This document shows positions 54,673 to 64,000 of a stretch of DNA of 64,000 nt, piece after piece; the first letter of the stretch is position 1, and every line of letters starts with the position of its first letter. The stretch is taken from assembly GCA_015501585.1 (NCBI GenBank), contig JADNRY010000050.1, positions 1 through 64,000 of the forward strand, given 5' to 3'. This stretch comes from Rhodocollybia butyracea. Taxonomy: Eukaryota; Basidiomycota; Agaricomycetes; Agaricales; Omphalotaceae. A model generated the notes under the pieces. The model saw only the letters and a program-made list of their open reading frames with translations. It had not been told where the DNA came from and made no database searches. The translations under genes were made by a program, and so were the position numbers.

Positions 54673-57600
54673 ATGTCTTCTGAAAGCAAGCAGCGGGGAA
54701 AGCTGTCCAGATCGTTGTCTAGGTTGAATCCTGGAAATTGGAGGACAAGCTCGGGCTCATCTTCTCGTTCATCATCTCCCAGCGCGATTCCGAGAAAAGC
54801 TTGCGTTGATGGCTACCAAAGCCCTGACAGCAGTGCAACAGGCTTAACTTACCAACTGATTGAGGAGCATGTGGTGGAGGTTTCTACTCCCTCTTGGCTA
54901 CAGAGTGCGTCTCCAACGCTAGTCGCTATTATGTGCCCTGGGCCATGCTAAACATTATTCAGCATTAAAAACTGTGAGCATGGATGGGACAGTTGAGCTG
55001 TTGGATATCGCAAGACAGTCCAGCAATTGGAACCCTATCGCACAGTCTGTGCTTGGAGCTGTTGTTGCACTCATTGAGTTGGGGAAGGTACGTGGCTTAT
55101 TACCTTGATCAATGTAAATTTCTTAACGTCTGCGCAACTTTGATGTAGACAGTCAAGTCAAATTGGAAGGAGATGGAAAGCCTTGTGGAACGGATCGAGT
55201 ACCTATTACCGATTCTGAATGGGCGTCTCAAGAGTGATAAAATATCTGAATCTGGGATGCGTCGCCATTTGGAAAAATGTGTTAAGTGAGCTCGTTTCCT
55301 ATCCCTTTAAAGCGAGAACTGCGGCTCATCCGTACAGAACACTCCAGCTACAGGCAGCAGCAGTCATTGAAATGCATAACCACGGCCTTTTAAGACGCAT
55401 TCTTCAAGGAACTGAGGATGCTGAACGACTTCTAAGTATGTACATGACACTCAAAGACAGTTTGGATGATCTACAGGTATGTGGTACCAAAACTTTATTA
55501 GATTACGGTTGCTCATTGCACCAGTGCGCACTCGGAATAGCCATTGAGCGCAACACTAACGAGATACTGAAGGTATGCCCCTCGCTTAATCCTGATATTG
55601 ACTAACAGTCCACAGCAAGTTGTACTTCAAAGCCTGGCTGTCTCAAAGATTGCCGCGCACAATGCGGCAGTTCCGAACTTTGGATTCCTTCGAAGGGAAT
55701 GTACAGAAGGCACCCGTGTGGAAATTACTGAATCTCTCATTGAATGGGCAACTGGAACTGATGTCGCACCTGTGTTCTGGCTAACCGGACCCGCAGGTAT
55801 GGGAAAAACAACTATTGCACAGACAATATGCAAACGGCTAGAGCGGCCTGAGAGCAGCCAAGAGCAGTATCTGCAGAGGCCCCTTATCTCTTTTTTCTGC
55901 TCTCGCCAGCTTGAAGACAGTCGAGACTCTACCCATTTTGTTCCCACACTCTGCCGCCGTTTGGCAGAATATTCTTCCTCGTATGCTCATGAACTTGTCG
56001 ATGTTCTGACCCAACGATCTGCCCTAGCAAATGCAGTCATTGACATTCAGTTCGAAGAACTTCTTGTACAACCTTGGCAGCGCAGTCTGGAGCACCGAAG
56101 TGGATTGACTCTACCAGTCTTTATCATTGATGCATTGGATGAGAACGAGGCAGGATATCTATTTCTGAAGTTGTTATTGAAGGCCAAACGGGACTTGAAG
56201 CTCCTTGGCTTGCGTTTCTTGGTCACCAGCCGAATGAACCAAGAAATCGTTGAGCTATGCAATTCATTTGTTGACCCGGAGTCAATCTGTAGGTTACAGG
56301 ATATTCCAGAAGGAACCGTTGAACGCGATATTGCATTGTACTTGAAGGAGAGTCTTCCACTCTTGAAAGACAGTGCTATTCTTGGCTCGCTCATCCAAGC
56401 TTCACATGGGTTGTTCATATATGCTGCAACTGTAGTAAAGCTTGTGGCTCCTGCAGAGGGAAGAGCAGTACAAGAAGTGAACAAGAGCTAGTCATTCGGA
56501 AGCTTGTTAATGCTACAGGCCAACATGCAGATAAACGTGGAACGTTGTTGGCCAACTTGTACACTCAAATTGTCATAGATGCTGTTGGGAGCCTTGAGGA
56601 TGATGATGTTAAGCAAGGACGACTTACTATTCTGCATACCATCCTTTGCTTAAAGCAAGTGGGATCTGTCAATGTTATTTGCCATCTTATTGGGACAGAA
56701 GAGGAGAATGTGTCCCTCCTGGTCAAAAATCTGCATGCAGTCATGTACATAGCAGATGATGGCACTATTCGGACATATCATGCCTCCTTCGCAGACTCCA
56801 TTCTCCGCTTACCTTTTTCTATGGATTCTGCGCTCACAGCAGATATCCTATGTGACGTGGGACGGCAGGAGGCTTATTTGGCTCTCAAATGCCATCGTAT
56901 TATCAAGGAACAACTTCATTTCAACATGTGTTCTCTTCAATCATCATTTGCGTTAGACAAAGATATACCAGACTTACAGAGCCGTGTTGAAGCAAAGGTG
57001 GACCCAACTTTACAGTACGCTGTCCTATACTGGTGCGCACATTTAGAAGCATCACGACTCAGCCAGTCTGAGACCAACACTGAATCATCAACACTATCTG
57101 AAATACCACAAGTCTTTGTTGACAACTTACTTATTTTTTGGCTAGAAGTAATCAACCTGACCGGTAACAAAACCGCAGCCTTGCGCCGCTTTTCCTCGGA
57201 ACGTTTACATCACTGGATAGGCAAAGTGGGTATAATTTTTTTAATTAAACAAGGTAAACCTGCTCACATATTCTCAGTATGCTTCTCCAGTACTCAGTAT
57301 CTGGAAAGAAGCAATCAGATTCTGCTCAGCATTCTCAAGTGGAGCTTCTTCAGGTTCAACACCCCAGTTATATCTTTCTACACTTGCAACATGGGATCCA
57401 GGTTCCCATATATATAAAGTCTGGCAGCCACGCTTCCCTCACATCCCAAAGGTTTCTGCTCATCATTTTCGGGCCACCTCAGTGGTCATCCCAGTCAAGG
57501 GTTTGCGGTGTTTGGCCCTATCACCGAATGGAGAGTGGAGTATATCCGGTAGTCAAGATTGTTCTGTGTCATTATGGGATTTGTCAAGTGGCGAGCAGAT

Positions 57601-59608
57601 GAAGGGCTTTAATGGACAGCAAGATTCAACTTTTATGTCTGTTACAATCTCACCAAATGGACAATATGCTGCCTCTGCAAGCTGCCATGATCCTATCCGT
57701 ATGTGGGATATAGGAAGTGGAAACCAACTCCATACACTCAATGCGGGCTGGGTGTGTTCAATCATGTTTTCTCCAGATAGTTGTCAGATTGTATCCGGAG
57801 GTGCTGATGGTACAATACTCTTATGGGACACAACAACTGGTCAACAGCTTACACAACTAAAAGGACACAGACTCACCGATACTGATACTAGCCCCTGGAT
57901 TGAATGCTTGGCTTTCTCACCAGATGGGCGGTACATTATTGGCGGAAGTACATGTCATGATCACTCCTCCTCCTCTTTATATCAGTGGGATGTCAAAAGT
58001 GGCCATCAATGCAGGATGTTGAAAGACAATCTGACAAGATTGTCTTGTGTAGCATTCTCGCCAGATGGTCGACGCCTTGCTGTTGGTGATTGGAAAGGTT
58101 CCATCACATCATGGAACTTGAATACCAATGACCTCGATTGTCTTTTTGAATCAAAGTTGCATACAAGTGTTGTCAGGTCCTTGTCCTTCTCGCCCAATGG
58201 TCAGCTGATAGTCTCAGGTGGCGGAGATTGTATTGTTCATGTATCGGAAAGTTATACTGGGCATGTACAGAAATCATTGCATGGACACCAAGAAGATGTT
58301 GTGTCTGTGTCATTCCATCCAGATGGCCAGCGGATTGTGTCCGGTAGTAGAGACTCTTCCATCCAGGTCTGGGACATATCACAGGCTGATGAACATGATA
58401 AACTCCCTGGTCATCAGCACTGGGTCAATATTGTTGTGTTCTCACCGGATGGTCAGCGTATATTCTCGGGAGGGTATGAGGGGTGCATGTTTATTTGGGA
58501 TGCAGTTAGAGGCAGGCAGCAGAACCAACTAGTAACTGGGAATGATCAGGACAAGATTGTCCATGCTGCATTTTCACCTGATGGCAAAAAAATTGCCATT
58601 CTGAGCCGGCATATATGCATTTATATATGGGATGCTATTGGTGGCAACCAACTCAAGGCAATAGACATTAGACAGTATAGTCTTTGGCGAGTGGCATTCC
58701 TGCCAGATGGTCTACAGGTGATCTCTGCGGGCTCATCCTACGCATGGAAATCCCACACTACAGTCCCGTACATGGCCTTATGGGATTCCGCTAGTGGAGA
58801 GCTTCTGAAAGAATGGGGCGCGGCACCTTATGGATCCAATCTGTGTATTGCATTTTCACCTGATTGTCGCCAGTTCGCCTCAATCAGGGAGACTAGTACT
58901 GCCAACCTGGAGGGTGGTTCCCTTTTTCTTTGGGATGTAGACAGTGGTTCCCAGCTTAAAGAGCTAATTGGACACAAAGGCAAAGTCCACTGCGCCTCGT
59001 TCTCGCCAGATGGGCACTGTGTCATATCTGGAAGCGATGATCATTCGATTTGCATGTGGGATGTAGCCAGTGGAGAGCTACTCAAAAAATTCATAGGGCT
59101 TTACGCTCCAATCATGTCAATAGCATTCTCATTCGATGGAAGAAAGATTGTCTCAGGAAGCACTTCTTGCATTGCAATATGGGACACAGTCACTAGTAAA
59201 GCATTAAAGCTCATGCGTGGTCACGATAGCACTGTAACTACTGTTGCCTTTTCTGTGGATGGTCAAAAAATTGTCTCTGGCGGACGCGACCGTTCTGTCC
59301 GTGTGTGGAATGCAACAATTGATGTCAAAGATAATTCTTCAGGTGAGCATAAACCTCAGTTCTTCCTTAAGTATTTACTAATATTTTGAGAATTACTAGA
59401 TGAATTTCGATGGGACATTGACATTGATAGTGGATGGGTTCTCTCAGAGAAAAATGAGCGACTAATGTGGCTTTCCCCCATGATGAAACGCGCACTCTAC
59501 ACACCAAACACACTGCTGATTATGTCTACAACCGATGCCACCCATCTCCCCGTCTTCAGACGCCGCTATATGGGTTCCAAGTGGACTAGTATCTCGGTAC
59601 ATGCATGA
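54673..59608 (+). CDS. NLR-type receptor: helical N-domain, NACHT ATPase, 14 WD40 repeats (apparent frameshift)
   Basis: Starts MSSESKQRGKLSRSLSRLNP. Short spliced exons build a helical N-domain (DIARQSSNWNPIAQSVLGAV, VKSNWKEMESLVERIEYLLP, CALGIAIERNTNEILK) leading to HNAAVPNFGFLRRECTEGTR. The NACHT domain has Walker A GPAGMGKTTIA, Walker B PVFIIDALDENEAG and sensor-like FLVTSRMNQE. Near 56470-56490 the frame runs into TAG; another frame continues as RSEQELVIRKLVNATGQHAD, so a one-base shift or an unseen intron is needed. After YASPVLSIWKEAIRFCSAFS come fourteen WD units (57482-59320; SPDG...WD), enough for two seven-blade propellers. A last exon ends EKNERLMWLSPMMKRAL and stops at 59608. Such proteins are taken as fungal non-self sensors; the ligand is unknown. 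Confidence 0.8.
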
Positions 59609-59775
59609 ATAATAAATCCAGTCTCCAGGCTGCATCAATTTTGCAATGTACTTAATCTAATATATTCTGAGAATAGGTTTGAAGGCTTATGATCTCCCAA
59701 ACGCTGCAACCGACAGGCACACTCTGTCCAAATCCACATATCCTCGTTAAGTCTCTTCGACCATATTCTCTATCA

Positions 59776-59922
59776 CCAGACCCTAAGATCATAAGGCAGG
59801 GTGGTTGAGTGACTTGAAGAAGAGAAGGAAATTGATTAAGTAGCTGAACAATGTACTTACTCAGTCGGACGTAACAAGACATAACGCACTCAAGCCTAGA
59901 ATAGAAACATTTAGTTGAAGCA
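59776..59922. repeat. Direct repeat, left copy
   Basis: GATCATAAGGCAGGGTGGTT, GACTTGAAGAAGAGAAGG and AGAAACATTTAGTTGA recur in order at 60124-60228 with small changes and a shorter spacer. Non-coding. Confidence 0.6.
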
Positions 59923-60123
59923 GTGGTCGTCAAGACCTGGTCAAGACCGTTGCCTTTTTTACTTGGTTGAGGGCTATCCTGCACTATCATATGACGAATG
60001 TCACTAGACCAATCAGTGTACACTGTATAACTATGATGGTATTGCTCCACGTACTGGCCTTGTTATTGATCTTGCACATACTATATCTTCAACACGAGTG
60101 AATAGTCCTCAATATCGCTAGGC

Positions 60124-60228
60124 CCATCCCTAGGATCATGAGGTATGGTGGTTGAATGACTTGAAGAGAAGGAAATTGACTAGCCGTATTGAACGCGCTT
60201 AAGCTTGTGAGAAGAAACATTTAGTCGA
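60124..60228. repeat. Direct repeat, right copy
   Basis: GATCATGAGGTATGGTGGTT, GACTTGAAGAGAAGG and AGAAACATTTAGTCGA, matching 59776-59922. Confidence 0.6.
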
Positions 60229-60351
60229 TGTGATGTGTCGCCCGAAGCCCGCCTGCGATGGGCGCATGGGCTGTCTTGCACATTCCATATCTTCACCACA
60301 AGTTACAACGAATTGAATATACAAGTTGGCATTATAGTACCGTGCAGATAG

Positions 60352-60382
60352 ATGTATGTATGTATGTGAGGATGTATGTATG
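60352..60382. repeat. GTAT microsatellite
   Basis: Runs of GATGTATGTATGTATGTGAG followed by GATGTATGTAT. Confidence 0.7.
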
Positions 60383-60494
60383 CAAATCTAGTAAATGCGT
60401 TAACGAAAGCAAAACCGAAGGAAAGTGTAATTGCCAGTCCTACTTTGCTCAACGTTTTCAACCGCTGAACGAAAGGACTGCATATCTTGAGTAT

Positions 60495-63400
60495 TTAATC
60501 ATAGCTGAGTACATCGGAACCTCCACCTCCCCCACCCCCTCCACGCCCACCGCCTCTCCCTCCCATCGAGCTCATGGGTTTTGGTGGAAGACCAGGAGGA
60601 AGGTTGTTGTTGTTGTTGTTAAATCTGGATTGATGCGGATATCGATTTTCACGAGGATGACCACCAGCGTTATTACTGTGGGAAGGACCAGACCCTCTGA
60701 ACGAACCCCCAGGGCCGTGAAATCCCGGAGGGGGGTTGTAGTTGTTATAGCCGGGACCGGGACCAGGACCAGGGAAAGGAGGATGAAAGGTGTTCAAGTG
60801 AATCGGTGGGGCGTGCTGCATCGGCTGGTGTGGACCATGGGGACCATGTGGACCACGATTGTTAAACTGTCCGCCGCCACCGCCTCTACGATTGTTGCCG
60901 GGCCCGTTCATGGGAGGAACAAAGGGCCGATGAGGACGAGAGTTGTCGCGCTGCATGTTCATATTCATGTTGTTGGGATGATTGTGAGGTGGTTGTGGAT
61001 CATGCCTCGGTGCCGGCCCTGTTGGGACGCCAGGACCGGGACCAGGCCCGACAGCGCCAAGTGGAGGTCGATGTTGGTTCATCTGCATTTGTCGATGGCT
61101 TCGCTTATCGAATTCATGAGAAGCTTCATATGAAGGTAAGCTAGTGGAGAGCATTAAGCATCGAGTCGAACAAGAAACCGCTATCGCGAAAATCACACCT
61201 TTTAGGATCAGCTGGAAGAGGGTCAGTCCAAAAGTAATCGTGTTCCAACGCCTGAGTCGCTGTTATCCGCTCTTGAGGGTTACATATCAGGAGCTTGTCC
61301 AGTAAATCCACCGTCTCCGCTCCGACGCTGTTTCGAAGTCGGTCAATTCAAAGGCTGACGTTCGTTGAAAGGAAATTACCTCTCCCAAGCCTTCTTGACT
61401 TTCCTCGGTAACGGAGCCGGATTCCGCTTCACCATTCCCTCGCAGCCAGGTAAAGCATCATAGTTGGGCCAAGAATGCTGATTTGGCGTTCCACACAACC
61501 CCCAAATTCTATCCAGCTGGTCAATATCGGAATTTCCGGGTAATATGGGACTCCGATTAAACATTTCGCCAAAAACGCAGCTAGAAAAAGATCACATGGT
61601 CAGTCCAGTATAGAAGTAGAACTTGAGAAACAGATATACCCGATACCCCAGATATCCACCTCTCCACCATAATTCCTCGCACCGAGTAGAAGCTCTGGCG
61701 GTCGATACCATCGAGTCACGACACAGTTCGTATACTTGCGTTCACTCCTCTCCCGCCCAGAAAAAGTCATATACGGCGCTGTCTTATATTCTTGCGAATC
61801 AAAAGCCCGAGCTAAACCGAAATCTGCGATACGTAGCGATCCGGTGTTGCTTATGAGAAGATTTGCGGCTTTCATGTCTCGATGAAGGATGTTGTTCTGT
61901 AGTGGGGGAACTCGATGAATAATGAATTTCGGGAGGAAACGAGATTTGGATTCACCTGATGCATGTATTCTGTACCCTCCAATAGCTGCTTCATGTAGAG
62001 TTTGATTTGCGACGGCGTGAGTTTGACGCGTTCGTTTTCGAGTAAACCAGCAAGATCGTGATCCATATAAGGAAAGACCATGTATACGGACATTGGGTCC
62101 ACCTCGTTACCTACGAGGGATTGAGATTATAATGAATAAAATCAAAAAGGAGTTCAACGCACTGTGCACGATAAACATGTCCAAAAGCTCGATAACACAC
62201 TCATGCTTCAGCGCTTTCAAGATTTTGATCTCTCGTAGGGCAGTGACTGGCATCCCCTCTTTCTCGTTATGCATTAAAATTCGCTTCAGTGCGACTGCCC
62301 TCCCTGTGGATTTTTGTATAGCCTTGTGAACCTCCCTATTAAAAAATGTTGGTTGAGTCGACGAAATCCACAACAAGAGTGAAAAGTGTAGTAGGTCCGC
62401 CGCTCAAGATGAGCTCGAATTCCGAAAAAAATCGGACATACCCAAACGTCCCCTCTCCCAGTTTCGTCGTCATTTCATAATCCGACTTTATGCCACAGCC
62501 CTCGAAAACCTTTCCAAATGCAGTTTTTTCTTCTTCCCGCGTCCTCCGTTCGACAGTTGGACGTTTTTTCACAAGCTGTATACGAGGAGGAGGTGCAGGT
62601 ATTGGATGTCTCTTTGTTGGATCACGGCTCCGGCCTCCAGAGGAATCCAGAGGCGCGTCAAAGGCTACTGACGGAGGTGAATAAAGACCAACAGGAGCCT
62701 TTGGTGGCTGGAGCATATGTCCAGGTAGACGCTGATGGGGTTTAGGCGGTAAGGAAATATACACTGCGGGTCTGCTTGGCAAAGACAATCTGAGATCCGG
62801 CGGAGGAGCAGGAGGAGGGGGAGTTTTCGGTTGTGGGGGTGCGTCTCCGTTAAATGGTGCAGAGTCTCCGAAGCGACTGGATGAGTTGGACGGTTGGGGA
62901 GAAGGCGGTAAGCGCAGCGGAGGGGTACGAGCGCGATCAACTAGAAGAGAAGGGGGAGAAAATGTAGCAGGAAGAGGAGATGGTGTTCTTGGTCGATGAT
63001 AGTCATCTGGCTTATAGGTGTCCCATCCACGACGTGAACCATAATCTTCTGTTCGACGTGTCCAGTCTCGGTCTTCGCGCCTATGCGGCTGATAATGTCT
63101 ATTTCTGTCATAATGTCGGCTGTTATCCCGTCTGTCCCGGTCGTCCGTGTACCGATCATATTCTGGCGACCTTCTTTGAGGTGACCGTCTGTCGGGGAGA
63201 CGGTGAGAGCTGGGAGAGCGAGAAGATGAGGGAGAGCGTGATTTACGGCGTACACGGTCACCTCTTTCTCTTGTTGGACTACCTCTCCGACGATTGTCGC
63301 CACGATGGCCTGAGTTGTTTCTGTGATTTTTGCTACTACTATCTGACCATGAGTCTTTTCCTGGTCGGCCATGGCCACCCTTGTTCGATGATGAAGGCAC

Positions 63401-63724
63401 AATGGAACCAGAAAGTAGAGCTTCGCTAGTCGCAGCCGTCGCGGTTTGATTCTGCTGTTCTGGTTTCTTTTTGAACGGAAAGGCAACTTTGGATTTTGGT
63501 AGCGATTTAGTAGGATTAGAGGATTTCCCGGGAGAGATTAGGCTTGTCGCAACATTGTTGGAATTGTTAGCAGAATTCGATGGTAGAGGAGCCGATGGTT
63601 CTGTGTCATCCACTTCGCCTTCCTCCGGTGAAGACGGCACGGCTCTTTTTGGTGGAGGTTCAGTATCTGGAGACCCAGAAGCTCGTCTTTTCGTCGACGA
63701 TGCAAACTGAGATGAAGAGACCAT
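60495..63724 (-). CDS. CDK9/Bur1-type cyclin-dependent kinase with long low-complexity arms
   Basis: Starts at 63724 ([20 protein letters not shown]). The first exon holds about 400 residues rich in Ser/Arg/Pro ([20 protein letters not shown]). The kinase domain follows over several exons: [10 protein letters not shown] (P-loop), AVALKRIL (Lys), [20 protein letters not shown] (the cyclin-binding helix, PVTALRE in place of PITALRE), [22 protein letters not shown], a T-loop ([18 protein letters not shown]) and VDIWGIGC. The C-terminal arm is Pro/Gly/Asn/His-rich and ends in an RGG-like stretch ([20 protein letters not shown]). This family phosphorylates the RNA polymerase II tail to release elongation. 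The SR-rich N-arm is more usual in CDK12/Ctk1, so assignment between the two is less certain than the kinase call. Confidence 0.85.
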
Positions 63725-64000
63725 CGTGGTCGCAGTGGAGAGAAAGAGTCAAGAATTCAGGCAAGCTTAGTAATTGGCGCCTGCTTGGCGCCCACACTAT
63801 TTTCCGAATCGGTCTTACTGAGTTACAGAGGTAGAAAGCGAACGCGTGAAGACGTGGCACATAGATAGTGGCGATGTTTTCGGCTCAGGTAAGTAAGTAA
63901 TCGAACTGCCAGCACTGACCACGTATTAATTTCACCAGAACTTGCCATCGTTTATCTCCTAAATCCAGTTGATATGATCAATGCAGTGGCGTAGAGTGGC
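63725..64000. other. Right edge; kinase promoter
   Basis: Upstream sequence of the CDK gene. No gene seen. Confidence 0.4.

Noticed and set aside
54673..54950. Reading the receptor from an upstream non-ATG codon at 54622
   Set aside because: The first ATG in the frame is at 54673. The upstream part lacks any conserved feature.
60258..61133. Plus-strand frame of 291 codons over the CDK tail
   Set aside because: Mirror of a low-complexity Gly/Pro/Asn-rich coding strand. The minus strand gives the kinase C-arm.

Overview
The window looks like nuclear DNA of a mushroom-forming basidiomycete (Agaricomycetes). Genes sit on both strands and are cut by many roughly 50-base introns with GT(A/G)AGT or GTATGT donors. 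Several families are typical of such genomes: a many-intron S53 sedolisin, a basidiomycete-type SREBP, a seven-helix membrane protein, Kre9-like small secreted proteins, a NACHT-WD40 receptor, a TKL kinase and a LINE. Assignments come from reading the translations and splice sites by eye; no search was run.

Layout. 0-5 kb: a partial gene at the edge, a decayed epoxide hydrolase and a GNAT acetyltransferase with an acidic/Ser-rich tail. 5-22.7 kb is the conserved block: membrane-bound SREBP, S53 protease, MICOS Mic26/27-like subunit and a 3-beta-HSD/epimerase sharing a 109-base divergent promoter, G/T(U) mismatch DNA glycosylase, a DEDDy 3'-5' exonuclease and a multipass membrane protein. 22.7-35.4 kb is repeat-rich: a LINE with two open ORFs and a truncated sister copy, tRNA-Asp-like sequences, a diverged repeat seen again in two pieces, and a tandem duplication carrying a small secreted protein gene whose second copy is frameshifted.

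35.7-47 kb is accessory: a frameshifted gene with an 'NQCIF-RGFR'-like tail, a kinase with an N-terminal helical domain that resembles the MLKL N-terminal bundle, a NUDIX (MTH1-like) hydrolase, and four Kre9-like small secreted paralogs of which only one reads through cleanly. 47-52.5 kb: a conserved fungal membrane protein, a tandem pair of unknown genes (one broken) and a D-amino-acid oxidase. A 719-base hAT-type MITE with a perfect 8-base target duplication sits about 100 bases upstream of the oxidase. 54.7-59.6 kb: a NACHT receptor with fourteen WD40 repeats and an apparent frameshift. 60.5-63.7 kb: a CDK9/Bur1-type kinase with long low-complexity arms.

The most system-like material is the kinase at 37-40 kb together with the NACHT-WD40 receptor at 55-60 kb. 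Both start with a helical region resembling the bundle used in necroptosis-type cell death, and both lie among duplicated and decaying secreted-protein genes. A recognition/cell-death role is an inference. The other clear finds are two probable GC-AG introns, a 15-base exon carrying a catalytic Asp, the hAT MITE, and a LINE whose RNase H lies between endonuclease and reverse transcriptase.
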